Source of the DNA: Paguma larvata
Lineage: Eukaryota > Chordata > Mammalia > Carnivora > Viverridae
DNA length: 64,000 nt
NCBI GenBank assembly: GCA_030068075.1
Contig: CM057841.1
Location: 44,681,030-44,745,029 of the forward strand
Direction: 5' to 3'
Part shown: positions 44,450-56,519 of the stretch, one piece after another
How positions within the stretch are numbered: position 1 is the stretch's first letter
Layout of the letters: every line of letters begins with the position of its first letter
Made by a program: the position numbers and the translations under genes
The notes under the pieces: model-generated
What the model was told of the DNA's origin: nothing
What the model saw: only the letters and a program-made list of their open reading frames with translations
The model's database searches: none

Positions 44450-45284
44450 CAATAAAAATTTTCTGTGTCTTTTTCAATAAATGGATTTCTGTTCTTTTAT
44501 TCTTTTAATGGCTTCTATTTTCTATTCATTTGAAATTATTCATTCAAAATCCTCTTCATACGGGGTTGCTAATAATGTTGTCCATCCAGCAGCAAAAAAC
44601 TCTATACACAAATATAATTTGGCTTTTCCTCCTGGTCTTTGTTGGATAGGTTATAGATACAAGTCATAATGCCTGTACTGCTGGGATCTAGCACCAAGGG
44701 ATATCTTTGTTCATGGACATTTTTCTTTTACTTCCTTTTTGAGAAAGATGGTAAAACATGCTGGACAGTGTTTCATTTAAGTTTGTTTGAAATGGTATGC
44801 AAAAGTCAGAAACAGGAAGTTTGAAACAGCACTTGTTAATAAACACATCAACGGGAAGAATTGGTTTTATAACCCACAGAGACACCAAGATCGTGCCATT
44901 TAGCACTCTGTTGAAACCTGTATTTTTTTAATGTGTTGCTTTTTAAAAAAATTATTGATCAAAGGCTACTACCTGTCCTTCTGTGGTATTAATTATCTCA
45001 TCTTTCTCCATAAAAAAACCATTGTTGAACACATGGCTTCCTGTACCCTGCAGCATTCTGGAACTGAGATTTAGTGATACATTTGTTAGAACGAATGTGC
45101 ATGTTGCCAATAGGAGATTTAGCACTTGTTGCAACTAAGCATATCCTTCTTCCTACAACGGCTAGCATGACAACCTCTGGGTATTTGAAGTTTTTAGTAG
45201 AGCAGCATTTTCTTCACTTCTATTGGTGTTCTTCCTGTCAGGAAGAATTTCAGGTTCTCTTTTTTGCCTAGGTTCTAAAGTAGA
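44450..45284 (-). other. Antisense coding-like block, possible decayed retrocopy
   Basis: The minus strand from 45284 downward shows consecutive open stretches in different frames: an N-terminal-like EILPDRKNTNRSEENAALL, then a frame (44952-45134) with NLSSRMLQGTGSHVF and EKDEIINTTEGQ, then a third (44688-44906). Shifting frames without repeat resemblance suggest an old intronless gene copy, but I recognise no protein and see no clear poly(A) end or target-site duplication. Chance open frames cannot be excluded. Confidence 0.2.
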
Positions 45285-45535
45285 TTCTTAAGAAGGTAGG
45301 GGAAAGGAAAAACATACAACCAATTAACTAGTAAAATGAAATCCAGCTCAGGTTTTAACAGGGGACATTTCTTGCCCATAGTCCCACCAAAAGGCTCCAG
45401 ACGCACCCATGATCTATCCATTCTGATCATTTTTTTTCCTTTTATTGGAGATTTTAGTTCAATCACATTTTTGATTAGCAACACATGTGGTCCTATTTAT
45501 ACCATCTTACTTTGTACTTTGAGTTTGTTTTTCTC
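45285..45535. other. No recognised feature
   Basis: Short spacer between the coding-like block and the antisense L1; nothing supported. Confidence 0.45.
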
Positions 45536-45539
45536 TTTT

Positions 45540-47010
45540 CTAACCTTTTATTGAGGTATAACAGAGGAAAACACAAATCTTAAGTATACACACAAACTGA
45601 ACAAACCAATGTAAAAAGCACGCAGATCAAGAAACACTACATTACCACTATGCCCAAACGCCCGACCTTTATATCTATCCCCTTCCAATCCTTAACTGCC
45701 TCCACAAAGGTACCAAATATCCTGACCTCTAACATCATAAATTCATTTTGATGTTTTTCAACTTTTGTTAAGGGAACTGAAATACGGTATATAATATTTA
45801 TTGTGCCAGGCTTCTTTCACTCAATGTTACATTAATAAGTTTCACCCATAACGTTACAAATAACTGTAGATCATTCTCACTGCCATGTTCTTAGCGTACA
45901 TTTATCCATTCTATCATTGACTGTCATTGGGTAGTTTCTAGTTTAAAGCCTTAGGAATAATACTGCTAAGAACATTCCTATACATATAATTTGATTAACA
46001 TAAGCATCTATTTCTGTTGAGAATATACTTCAGCATGGACCCCTAGGTTGTAAGCCAAGTATGTATTTAGTTTTAGCAGATACTCCCAGTGTTCCAAAGT
46101 GGCTCTATCAATTCACACATTCACCAGCCATGTGTGAGAGTTTTAGGTGCTTCATAGCCTCACCGAACACTTGGTGTTTTCCATCTTTTAAATTTTAACT
46201 ATTCTACTAGGTATATTCTCATCTCACTGTGGTTTTAATGCTCATTTCCCCAATGCCTGATATATTATTTTAACTATTCATTGACCATTTAAGTACCTCT
46301 TTTGCAACATGTTTTTTCAAGCTTCATTTCTTTGTTTACATTTCTTTACATATTGTGAATACTGGCCTTTTGTCAGATATACATGTTGCAAATAATGTCT
46401 GCCATTTTTTCCACTCCTAATGTTGTCTTTGATGAACAGAGTTCTTAAGTTTCATAGAGTTCAATGTATCATTTTTTATGATGAATGTTTTGTCCTGAAT
46501 CAGAAATATTTCCCTACTACAAAGGTTTCCCTCAAAATGCCTTATCATTTTACATTTCACATTTAAGTGTCGATAAATCTGGATGAATATGGTGTAGAGG
46601 TCCGGATGTATTTCTCCCCATCCAAATATCCAATTAAGCCAATAATATTAATTTGAAAGACCATATTTTGTTTGCTGCACCTGTACTTCTCAAATCAGAT
46701 GATATTGTATGTATTGATCTGTTTTCAAATTTCCTACTCTATTAGTCAGTTTTAGGACAAATTAGTGTAAATACTGAATGTATATGAACCGCAATGTCTG
46801 AATTTAAGCTCTAACATTTTCATACCTAAATTATATGACCTACAAGTTGGTCATTCTTCAAGACTGCTTTGGCTATTTCTGACACTTTGTATATCCATAT
46901 GAATTTTAGAAACACTCTCATTTTCCACACTTAAAAAAAACTTCTAGAAGTTTTATTAGAATTGTGTCAAATCTACATTTGTAAAGAATTAACCTAGTTT
47001 CCTTTGAGTT
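45540..47010 (-). mobile_element. Old antisense L1 (3' end to ORF2)
   Basis: Antisense L1: 'aaccttttattgaggtataac', 'ctctatcaattcacacattc', 'attctcatctcactgtggttttaatg', 'gaatactggccttttgtcag', 'gactgctttggctatttctgac'. Very diverged, in 3'-to-5' order. Confidence 0.8.
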
Positions 47011-47039
47011 TGTCAATCAATGAGCATGATTTTTTCCAA

Positions 47040-48440
47040 TTTTTGTTTTTAAATGAATATAACTCACATACCATGAAACAACTTTTAAAACATATAATAG
47101 TTTTCAGAATATTCATAAAGTCAGGCAATTATCAATAACTACAGAAATTTTTCATCACCCCCTCCCCAAAAATCCTCATATCCATTAGCACACATTTCCA
47201 TAACTCCCAAACCCCTACATACACCCCTTACTTTTCTGTCTCTACGGGTTTGCCTATTCTGGACAATTCATATAAAAGAAATCATAACATATGTGGTCTT
47301 CTGTAACGGGTTTCTCTCACTTAGCATGTTTTCAAGGTTCACCTATGTTGTATCATGTATCAGTACTTCATTCTTCTTTATAGCAAGATATTCCAAAATG
47401 GAATGTCCAAAATATTGACATATCACCTTTTGTTTTATCCATTCACTGATGGACATGTGGGTTGTTTCCACTTTGTCAGCTATTATGAATAATGCTCCTA
47501 TGAGCACTCATGTGCAAGCGTTTGTGTAAATATAAGTTTTCAGTTTTTCTTCGATGTATGTTTATTTAGAAGTATAATTTCTAGGTCCCAAGGTAACTCT
47601 ACGTTTAACTTTTTCAAGAGCTGCCAAGCTATTTTGCAAAGCAGTTGCACCATTTTATATTCTCATCAGGAGTGTTTTGGAGATCCAGTTTCTCCATATA
47701 TTCATCAGTGCTGATTGTCCTTTTAAGTATTATGATTATACCCATATTAAGGATATTAAGCAGCATCTCACTGTGATTTAAACTTGCATTTCCCTAATGA
47801 CTAAAGATATTGACCATTTTTCATGTGATTATTGGACCTTTGTATATCTTCGTTACAGAAATATCTGTTCATTTCTTCATCCATTTTAATTTGGTGGTCT
47901 TTTTATTGTTGAGTCCTAAGAAATACTTATCTCAATAATCTAGTATACAGAATATATAATTTGCTATTATTTTCTGTCATTATGTGGGCTGTCTTCATTT
48001 CTTTGATTGTGTTCATCGATGTACAGAAGTGTTCAATTTTGATAAAATTCAATTCATCTATTCTTTGGTTCTTTGTGCTTTACATGGCAGATTTGCCATG
48101 ACCCATATCCGAGATATACATTTATGTTTTCATGTAAATGTTGCTCTCAAATTTGAGTTAATTTTGATATGGTGTGAGGAAGGGGTACAATTTGTTCTCC
48201 TCCTTGTGGAAATCCAGCTGTCCCAACACCCTATGTCTAAAAAACAAAAAACTATTCTTTCCCCATATTTTCTCCTTGGCACTTTCATTAAAAGCCAATT
48301 GACTGTAAATATTAGGATCTATTCATATTTGTCTATATTCTATTTCTTGCAATTCCAGCAGAATTTTAAGATCAGCTTGCTCATTTCTATAAGAAATATT
48401 CAGCAAATGCACAAACCCTCTCAAGTTCAGCCCTATCTTA
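47040..48440 (-). mobile_element. Second old antisense L1
   Basis: The 3'-end-to-ORF2 series starts again ('aaatgaatataactcacatacc', 'ctctacgggtttgcctattctgg', 'tttatccattcactgatgg', 'ggactatttttcatgtgatt'-like, 'cagctgtcccaacaccc', 'ttagatctattcatatttg'-like). It is therefore a separate element behind the previous L1, same orientation. The open frame 47984-48454 is an antisense shadow. Confidence 0.82.
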
Positions 48441-49145
48441 TTTATGTCTTTTGATTCCCCATACTCTAGCTTTACTGGCCCCTTTGACTTTCTCAAGTGA
48501 CACAGGCTCATTCTCATTGCAAAGGTTTCATATATCATGTTCTATTTGCTAGGCAAGTTCAATATACAAAGTCAAGTAAAAAAAAGTTCTACCAGCATTA
48601 ATATATCTGTACAAAACACCTGAAATTCAATTGTTAGATTTATTCCTTTTACTTCACTCACTCATTCTTAGGAGAATGACAACAGGAGATAAAGGATCGT
48701 CTTCATAGCTGATGTTTATGTTTAACTTGGTATAGAAACAGACAATTGGGGTCTATGAATTCCTCAAGACTAAAAATACTGACATTCAGCTCCATTCCTT
48801 TAGTATAAAAATCTGAGAGGCACTTTTTAAAATACATAAAGTACTATCTTAGGCAATCCTCAAAAAGTTTATTAGCCTTTTTAACAGCTGTTTAAAAAGT
48901 GATTTGAAAAGACATACTTAGAGAAGGGTAAACAGAACAGAAAACTCTGGGTGATGAGTTGAAGTATTAAATAATCCTAGTGGGGAAGAAAAAGATAAAT
49001 GTCAACTGTTTCACTATTCTGTCTCAAGACTGTCAATTTTAACAAGTCTTGGGATTAGTGATTTTCAAGTATGTTATAGGATTATCTTCTATCATAAGAA
49101 GTCTAAGTAGAACACACATTCTTTCCAAGTGCACATGGACAAGTC
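48441..49145. other. No recognised feature
   Basis: About 700 bases with no named repeat. 48465-48540 faintly recalls L2 text but is too decayed to call. Confidence 0.45.
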
Positions 49146-49149
49146 AGTA

Positions 49150-50605
49150 AGATGAATATGCTGGCTCATAAAACCAGTCTCAATAAATACCTAAAAATTG
49201 TTATGATATAGAGTAAATTCTGTGATCATAACAATCTAACAAAACTTAGTAGCAAATAAGTACCTAGAATATCCCCAAAATATTTGGAATTTGAACCACA
49301 CACCTTTGAATGACCCTGGGCAAAAGAAGAAATCATGCAATTAAAAAATAATAAAAGCATAACATATCAAAAATCTAGGGAGACTGCCTAACCAGTGCTT
49401 AACAGGAATTTTAATGAAGATATAAAGCCAATAATCTAAGCTTCCACCTTGAGAACCTCAAAAGTAGAGCAAATGAAACCCACAGTAAGTAGAAGAAAAT
49501 GAAAACTAGAACAGAAATCAAGGAAACAAACAACAGTAACGAAAGCCAACAAAATTTAATTCTTTGAAATTATTAAATTAATTAATCCCTAGCAACAATA
49601 ATCAAGAAAACATACAATTACCACCAATATCAGAAATAAAAAAGTCAACATTATAGATCCTTAAGATATTAAAAGCATAAGTTGCCAATAACTCCAACAA
49701 TTTACAAGAAATTACAAAATTTCATCCAAATTACTAAAGCTTACATAAGCAGAAATTGACAATCTAAGTAACTCAATATCTACTAAAAAAAAAAGTGAAT
49801 TTAAAATAAACAATCCCCCAACAAACCAAGACTCGAGAGTCAGAAGGCTTCACTGGCAAATTATACCAAATGTATCAGAAGATATAAAAGCAACCTTATA
49901 CAAATGGTTTCAGAAAATGGAAAAGGGACTATTTCCCACCGTGTTTTACAAAGCAAACACAGAAATTTGATAAAGATAAAATTACTGACAGGTATCCCTC
50001 ATGAACATAAGAACAAAAACCTTTAAGAATATATTAGTAAATTGGGGCACCTAGCTGGCTCAGTCAGTAGAGCAGGCAACTTGATCTCAAGGTTTAAGTT
50101 TCAGCCCTACATTTGGTAACGAGATCACTTAAAAAAATAAAAACTTTAAAAAAGCAGGTATTAGCAAATTGAATCCAGCAATATATTGAAGTATTTCATA
50201 ATGAAGTGCAGTTTAACTCAAGAATGCAAGGTTGATTAAATCAATCATTTGAAAACCAATATAATACATTTACAGAACAAGAGGGGTAAAGCATATGGTC
50301 ATCTTAACAAATGAAAAAAATCATTTGACAATAATCATTACTTCTTAAGATAAAACCTCTCGACCAATTAGAAACTCTTTAAAAACTTTCTCTACTGTTG
50401 AAGGACCTGTAAAAATCCATAACTATTATCATACCTAATGGTTAAATAGTAACCTTTTTTCATTAAGATCAGCAATAATGCAAAGATGTTCACTCTCCCC
50501 AATTCTTGCAAATTGTACTGGAGTTTCCCAACAGTGCAGTAAGAAAAAGAAGGCATAAAGATCAGAAAGGAAGAAATTATAATATTAAAGATTTAAGAAA
50601 TTTAC
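49150..50605 (+). mobile_element. Old L1 ORF2 central region
   Basis: Sense ORF2: 'ccccaaaatatttggaatttg', 'aggaattttaatgaagatata', 'gaacagaaatcaaggaaac', 'gaaggcttcactggcaaattatacc', 'ttgacaataatcattacttctt'-like and 'gttcactctccccaattcttg'. No intact frame. It contains one old SINE. Confidence 0.82.
50044..50159 (+). mobile_element. Older-type CAN-SINE (no CT block)
   Basis: 'ggggcacctagctggctcagtcagtagagc' joined to 'gagatcacttaaaaaaataaaaac'. The duplication attagtaaatt/attagcaaatt (50033-50043 and 50160-50170) brackets it. Confidence 0.9.
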
Positions 50606-50620
50606 AAAAATATCAATACA

Positions 50621-51457
50621 CAGCAGAGAATATGAATAGACACTTCTCCAAAGATGACATCCAGATTGCCAACACATGAAACGATGCTCAATGTCACTCA
50701 TCACCAGGGAAATACAAATCAAAACCACAGTGAGATACCACCTTACACTGGTTAGAGTTGCTAAAATGAATAAATCAGGAAACTATAGATGCTGGTGAGG
50801 ATGTGGAGAAGCAGGCACCCTCCTACAGTGTTGGTGGGAATGCAAACTAGAGCAGCCACTCTAGAAAACGGTGTGGAGATTCCTCGAAAAAAATGCAAAT
50901 AGAACTACCCTATGACCCAGCAATAGCACTGCTCGGAATCTAGCCAAGAGACACAGGAGTACTGATGCATAGGGGCATGTGTACCCCAGTGTTCACACCA
51001 GCACTTTCAACAATAGCCAAATCATGGAAAGAGACTAAGTGTCCATCAACTGACGAATGGATAAAGGAGATGTGGTATGTATATATATCCAATGGGATAC
51101 TATGCGGCAATTAGGAAGAATGAAATCTGGCCATGTGTAGCAACATGGATGGAACTAGAGGGTATCATGCTAAGTAGAATAAGTAAGTCAGAGAAAGATA
51201 CCATATGTTTCCACACATAGGTGGATTTTGAGAGACTTAGCATAAAACCATGGAGGAGGAGAAGAGGAGGAAAGAAAAAAAGACACAGAGAGGGAAGGAG
51301 ACAAAACATAAGAGATTCTGAAAGACTAAGAACAAACTGAAGGGTGAAGAAGGTGTGGGAGCGGGGAGAGTGGGTGACAGGCATAGAGGAGGGCACTTGT
51401 TGGGATGAGCACCAGGTGTTGTATGGAAACCAATTTGACAATAAATTATTTTTAAAA
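50621..51457 (+). mobile_element. Young 5'-truncated L1 (about 840 bases)
   Basis: Contains the ORF2 C-terminal end ('gccaacacatgaaacgatgctc', 'gagataccaccttacactgg', 'ctggtgaggatgtggagaag') and the carnivore 3'UTR to 'ggaaaccaatttgacaataaattattttt'. Approximate duplications flank it (50606-50620 and 51458-51472). It lies inside or directly after the older ORF2 copy. Confidence 0.9.
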
Positions 51458-51489
51458 AAAAATACCAATATGCAAAAAAAACTATCTTA

Positions 51490-51681
51490 TTTTTTTAAAT
51501 TCATTTTTGAGAGAGACAGAGAGAGAGAGGCAGAGGTAAAAAGAGGAGACACAGAATCTGAAGCAGGCTCTAGGCTGAGCTCTCAGCTCAAAGCCCGACA
51601 TGGGGGCTGGAACCCAAAAACTGTGAGATCATGAACTGAGCAGATTTTGGATGCTTAACTAACTGAGCCACCAGGCGCCCC
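51490..51681 (-). mobile_element. CAN-SINE, felid type
   Basis: Antisense SINE from 'tcatttttgagagagacag' to 'gagccaccaggcgcccc', placed just after the poly(A) of the young L1. Confidence 0.94.
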
Positions 51682-51689
51682 ACAAAAAA

Positions 51690-52030
51690 ATATTTCTACT
51701 AGAGATAACCACTGTGAATATTTTGGTATTCTTATTTTTTGTATGAATATATGTGGGTTTTTTCTCCAACAAGAGATTTTTTGTTGATTGATGTCTCCAC
51801 TTAATGATAGTGATCTATTTTCCATGTCATTAAATATTCTTAATAGCATTTTTCATTTTAAGTAGTATTCCATTGGATGAATATTGAATATTCTACACAC
51901 ACTTTAATCAAAACCATGTGGTTGGATATGTAAGTTGTTCTAAATTGATGGTCAAAATGCTTTAACTTTAGATACATAATAGCTGGATAGTTACATATAT
52001 CCATGACTCTGAGATAAATTCCAAAGAACA
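51690..52030 (-). mobile_element. Old antisense L1-like fragment
   Basis: 'gagataaccactgtgaatattttgg', 'tttccatgtcattaaatattcttaatagc', 'agtagtattccattggatg' and 'ctgagataaattcc' follow the order of a known antisense L1 3'UTR class. Decayed. Confidence 0.6.
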
Positions 52031-52229
52031 CAATTTCTGAATAACATTATAAACACATTTTAAGATTTTGATTCTTATTGCTAGTTTCACAACAGAAAGT
52101 ATATACCACTTTTTATGTCCAGAGAAATGCATGGATACTGGACATTTTATGTGCTTTCCCCAAACCTTTTATCTACCTCTTGATAACATGCCCAATTTTC
52201 ATGTAGTTTTCTCATCTCTCTCCCATCCA

Positions 52230-52680
52230 ACCTGTGTGCTTAGGTTGAAGGTGGCCCCACTCCAGATCTGTGAATGAAACATATAGCTCCAACATAAACT
52301 GGGCAATGTAATCAGCCAAATCCAGCTCTTGGGTCAGGAATAGGCTCGTTGCTCAAGTTGGGCCAATGAGACCTATGGAAATTGAGCATTTCTGTGAAAA
52401 CAACTTCCTCTCCCTTCTCATTCATCCTGCAAGTAAGGCAACAGACAATCTCAGGAATTGTTGATAGCCTCAAGCCAGCCTTAGGATGAAGCTGAAACTG
52501 TAGAAAGCAGAAAAGAGAGATGTAAAAGAAAAAAAAAAAAACAGGTTCTAGATAATACTGCTGAACTCCTTAAACAAGCCAATCTTCTGAAATTCAAACA
52601 GGAAGTGACAGTATCACTTAAGTCATCTGAACTGGGTTTTCTGTCACCTTGCAACCAAAATATATCCTAATACAAAAGAG
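52230..52680 (+). mobile_element. Ancient LTR-like repeat (ERVL/MaLR group)
   Basis: 'gttgggccaatgagacctatgg', 'ggatgaagctgaaac' and a terminal 'gaactgggttttctgtcacc..gcaaccaaaatatatcctaatac' resemble the 3' end of ERVL-type LTRs. The subfamily is not determined. Confidence 0.5.
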
Positions 52681-52737
52681 TATCTGTATTACTCTTCATG
52701 ATCCATGAAAATAATCTTTCAAAAATATTGCCATATT

Positions 52738-52949
52738 GAGCACCTGGGTGGCTCTGTCGTTTAAGCATCTGACTTCAGCTCAGGTCTTGATTTTGGTGTC
52801 CATGGGTTTAAGCCCCATAATGAACCCTGTGTTGACAGCTCAGAGTCTGGAGCCTGCTTTAGATTCTGTGTCACCCTCTCTCTGCCTCTCCCCTTCCCTC
52901 TCTCTCTCTCTCTCTCTCAAAAATAAAAAAATAAACATTAAGAAAATTT
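52738..52949 (+). mobile_element. CAN-SINE, felid type
   Basis: Head 'gagcacctgggtggctctg', 'gcctgctttagattctgtg', a CT run (52901-52918) and tail 'aaaaataaaaaaataaacatt'. Confidence 0.94.
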
Positions 52950-53028
52950 GTTAAATATCACCTTATTTACATGTTATTTTTTATTTACATTTCTTTGACT
53001 ACTAAGGAGGTTTAAAAATGTTCTCAAA

Positions 53029-53212
53029 GGGGTGCCTGGGTGGCTCAGTCAGATGAATGCCCAACTGAGGGTCATGAGATTGAGCCATGCACTGGGCTCC
53101 TCTATGAGCATGGAGCCCACTTAAGATTCTTTCTCCAGGGCTCTCTCCTTTTTCCTGTCTCTTCTGATCACTCACACAACTCTCTTTCTAAAATCAGTTA
53201 AAGAAAATAAAT
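53029..53212 (+). mobile_element. CAN-SINE, older subtype
   Basis: Head 'ggggtgcctgggtggctcag' with the 'catggagcccacttaagattc' 3' half and no AAATAAAC tail, similar in kind to the copies at 25319 and 58626. Confidence 0.9.
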
Positions 53213-53384
53213 CAACAAACTTAAGTTTATGGGATGTATTTTTTCTTTGGTAAATTTTCTGTTAATATCTATTACTTTTTTTTTCTGTTGGTGTGTTCAA
53301 ATTCTTTATTTGTAAGAACTTAATACATAAAATATTAGCACCTTGTCACATATATTAAAGTTGTTTTGAGTTTAACTTTTTTAA

Positions 53385-53579
53385 TTTTTTTTTTTTTTTT
53401 GAGAGAGAGCAAGAGCATGAGTAGGGGCGGGGCAGAGAGAGAGGGAGACACAGAATCCCAAGTAGGCTCCAAGCTCTGAGCTGTCAGCACAGAGCCCAAC
53501 ACAGGGCTCAAACCACGAACTGTGAGATTGTGACCTGAACTGAAGTCAGAAGCTTAACTGACTCAGTCACCCAGGTGCC
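53385..53579 (-). mobile_element. CAN-SINE, felid type
   Basis: A T-run then GA tract, 'gtaggctccaagctctgagc', and a decayed head 'cagtcacccaggtgcc'. Confidence 0.93.
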
Positions 53580-53680
53580 AGTTTTTCTTAGTTTATTGCT
53601 TGCCTTTGTTTTCATATGGACAAAGGTATCAATTTCCTTTATAATTCAATCCATTAGTAATAAGCTTAGAAAGTCTATTA

Positions 53681-54441
53681 ACACTTCAAGATTACACAAA
53701 TAGTAAGTACATTTATAGGGAAGACTAATAGTCACTACTGAGTCCTGAAATAATAATAGTATGGAAGTTCAAATAAAAGAAATCTTTCCAATCCAGAAAA
53801 AAATACCAACAGATTAAAGCCAAGGAGGAAAAGATCCAAGACTTGAGGGAATAGACAAAAGAAATACAATATGTGAATACCAAGAGTTCCAGAAGGAGAA
53901 AAGTAAAAATATGGAGAAGACAATAATTAAATAATGAGATATTTTCCCTGAAGCTAAAGCCTGCAGAGGGAAAAGGCTCAAGAGTTCCACATAAAACTAA
54001 GAAAATACATTCAGACATATTCTTAAGAATTTCTTAATTCCAAGGATTAAAAGAAAATATCACAGTCCTCAAGGCAGAAAGCACAAGCAATAGATAAAGA
54101 AAAAAAGAAATGAGCCTGATATCAGACATTCATCTCCAACACTAAAACCTAGATGATAATGGAATCACATTTTTAAGATCACTGAGAAGGAAAAAAAGGA
54201 ATCCTAAAAATTCTGGAATCCAGCTAAAATAGGAAAACATTTGTAAAAATTCAGTGAGTTGATCAGGTTATCACCTAATATACCATAAGAGAAATTCTGA
54301 TATACTGGAATTGAGTACTAAGTTATCTTAGCACAATTAAGAGTAAGAGCAGTGAGAAGTGAAGAGAAATGACAAGGAAGGAAACATTCCTTGTTCTTCT
54401 CTGAGAATTGGGAATAAGGATAAAGAAGTCAAAGTGTTTTT
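53681..54441. other. No recognised feature
   Basis: AT-rich DNA. The antisense open frames 53725-54018 and 53735-53923 are hydrophobic (rich in L, F, Y) because they translate A-rich plus-strand sequence; no motif. Confidence 0.5.
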
Positions 54442-54455
54442 AAGAACAAAATTCA

Positions 54456-54645
54456 GGGGTGAAGCATCCAACTTCAGCTTCAGTCATGATCTCACAGTTT
54501 GTGAATCGAGCCCCACGTTGGGCTCTGTGCTTGCAGCTCAGAGCCTGGAGCCTGCTTCACACTCTGTGTCTCCTTCTCTCTCTCACCCTCATGAGCTCAT
54601 GCTCTGTCTCTCTCCCTCTTTCTCAAAATTAAACATTAAAAACAA
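54456..54645 (+). mobile_element. CAN-SINE, A-box head missing
   Basis: Begins at 'ggggtgaagcatccaacttc', so about 20 bases of head (with the A box) are deleted. Perfect duplication aagaacaaaattca at 54442-54455 and 54646-54659. Confidence 0.94.
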
Positions 54646-54704
54646 AAGAACAAAATTCATTGCAAGAATAGTCTCTCTTGCAGATATCTTGTTCTAATAT
54701 GAAA

Positions 54705-54810
54705 ATAATGACAGTTGACACTTATATGGTACTTATCATTTACCACAAACTGTTCTATGTGTATTACATATATTAAGTCACTAATCCTCACAAAAACTCT
54801 ATGAATAAAA
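54705..54810 (-). mobile_element. MIR SINE fragment
   Basis: 'ggtacttatcatttaccacaaactgttctatgtg', 'taatcctcacaaaaactctatgaa' matches the antisense MIR 3' half. Confidence 0.7.
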
Positions 54811-55086
54811 TTACAAGTAAGCAAATAAGCATAAAAATATAAACTATATAATCAAGGTAATTAAGTCTTAGCTTAAGAGAAAAAAAGTCTCAATACATTA
54901 AAAAACAAATCTTGTTCCACCATATTTAATATAAAAGTATAAATAGAAAGCTGAAAACAAACCGAGGGGAATTCATATTAAAAAATAGTATTTGTGTTTA
55001 TCTTTCCATCATGAAATACACGAAAGCAATTTTCAAACATTTTAAAATACACAGAAACCTTGACAAAGAAAAGAAAGGTAGTGATT
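54811..55086. other. No recognised feature
   Basis: A-rich spacer; nothing supported. Confidence 0.5.
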
Positions 55087-55102
55087 AAGAAATATTATCA
55101 AC

Positions 55103-55282
55103 AAGACACAGAGAGGGAGGGAGATAAAACATAAGAGACTCTCAAAGACTAAGGACAAACTCAGGGTGAGGGGGGTGAGGGAGGGGGGAGAGGGGGTGAT
55201 GGGCATTAAAGAGGGCACATGTTGGGATGAACACTGGGTGTTATATGTAAACCAATTTGAAAATAAACTATTATAAAAAAAA
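55103..55282 (+). mobile_element. Young L1 3' end (180 bases)
   Basis: Starts in the purine-rich 3'UTR ('aagacacagagagggaggg'), then 'agagactctcaaagactaag', a G-rich run (55165-55200), and a poly(A) tail. A perfect 16-base duplication, aagaaatattatcaac, at 55087-55102 and 55283-55298. Confidence 0.96.
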
Positions 55283-55487
55283 AAGAAATATTATCAACTA
55301 TTTGATCCTGAAAATTTATGACACTATACTCAGTTGATCAGAGAATAGTCAACCTAGGCCGGCAGCCAAATAAGTTAATTGTTAGCTGCACAGTTCCAGT
55401 AGAATGACCAATTAACTCTAAAGGCTGCAGTTCAGGGAACTTGAGGATGAAGAAGAGTTAAAGTCCATACCCTAACTCTGCACAGTC

Positions 55488-55660
55488 AAGACTGAAAGCC
55501 CAGCTCTACTATATATCATCTGTGTAATCCTGGACAAATTCCTTAACCTCTCTAAACTGTTTCTTCATCTGGAAAATGAACATGCTAGCAAAACCTACTT
55601 CAAATTAGCAAATGTGAAGCCAGTAGTACAGAGCCTGCCATATCATAAATTCTGATTGAA
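55488..55660 (+). mobile_element. MIR SINE (ancient)
   Basis: 'gtgtaatcctggacaaattccttaacctctctaaactg', 'ttcatctggaaaatgaacatg', 'agagcctgccatatcataaattctga': the sense MIR core and 3' half. Confidence 0.8.
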
Positions 55661-56301
55661 GATCAAGCATTAATAAGAGCTCCAAAAAGAGAAAATGGAA
55701 AGTATATTGTCAACTAATCTTTTTAAAACCCTCTATAACTGAAGAACTTGAGTTTCCAAATTAAATACGCTAGCTGTCCCCAATACAATGAATTCAAGGA
55801 GATTCCTTCCTAGGCACATCTTCTCTTTAAAAAAAACAAAGTTTCTAAAATTGTTTGCAGTGAAAAAAAAAAGATAGCATTTTAAGGATTACAAGTTAGA
55901 ATTGCATTTAACTGCCCAACAGCAATTCTGAAAGTTAGAATTTTTCCCTCAAAAAAACTAAGAGAAAAATGAAATTCCAATTTAGAATTTTAGACCTAGC
56001 CAAGTAGTAATCTAGTGGGTGAGTAAAGACATTTTCACACATGTAGTGTCTCAAAAAAAAAAAAAATCTCCCATGCATTATTTCTCAAGAAGCTACTTGA
56101 GTATGTGAGAAACGAAACAGAGCTTATGGCAAGAAAAAGGTAGACTTAGAATATAGAAAATAGAGGATCCAATACAAAGAACAAGAATTCACAGAATGAT
56201 ACTAAGGGAAGTCCCAGGGTAGTGGCTGTGCAGCAGGTTTAGGAAGCAAGCAGTCCATACTGGAGCATAAGGTTGGATGATTTCAGAAGGAATGCTTAAA
56301 T
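55661..56301. other. No recognised feature
   Basis: About 640 bases with A-runs (55863-55871, 56052-56065) but no named repeat or gene. Confidence 0.5.
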
Positions 56302-56318
56302 AAAGAGAATACCACCTA

Positions 56319-56513
56319 GAAGCACCTGAATGACTCAATTGGTCAAGGGTCCAACTTTGACTCAGGTCATGATCTAACATTTTGTGACTTCAAGCCCCGT
56401 GTCAGGCTCTCTGCTAACAGTCCAGAGTCTGGATTTGCTTCATATCCTGTGTTTCCCTCTCTCTCTGCCTCTCCCCTGCTCACACTCTGTCTCTCAAAAA
56501 CATAAACATTAAA
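56319..56513 (+). mobile_element. CAN-SINE, diverged
   Basis: Head 'gaagcacctgaatgactcaa', B-box region altered to 'gacttcaagcccc', then CT block and 'aaaacataaacattaaaaaaaa'. Flanks share an approximate aaagagaata/aaagggaata duplication. Confidence 0.9.
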
Positions 56514-56519
56514 AAAAAG

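Larger units (their letters stand above)
52950..53680 (-). mobile_element. Old antisense L1 fragment, interrupted by two SINEs
   Basis: 'atttacatttctttgactactaaggagg' (52986-53013), 'ggtaaattttctgttaatatc' (53258-53278) and 'agtttattgcttgcctttg' (53590-53608) are antisense L1 3' phrases in order, separated by SINEs at 53029 and 53385. Confidence 0.55.

Noticed and set aside
47984..48454. The longest plus-strand open frame in the window (156 codons)
   Set aside because: It lies wholly in antisense L1 sequence; the A-poor antisense strand of L1 often stays open by chance.
53725..54018. Hydrophobic minus-strand frame resembling a membrane protein
   Set aside because: It is the complement of A-rich DNA, which yields F, L, Y and S codons; no motif, no partner exon.
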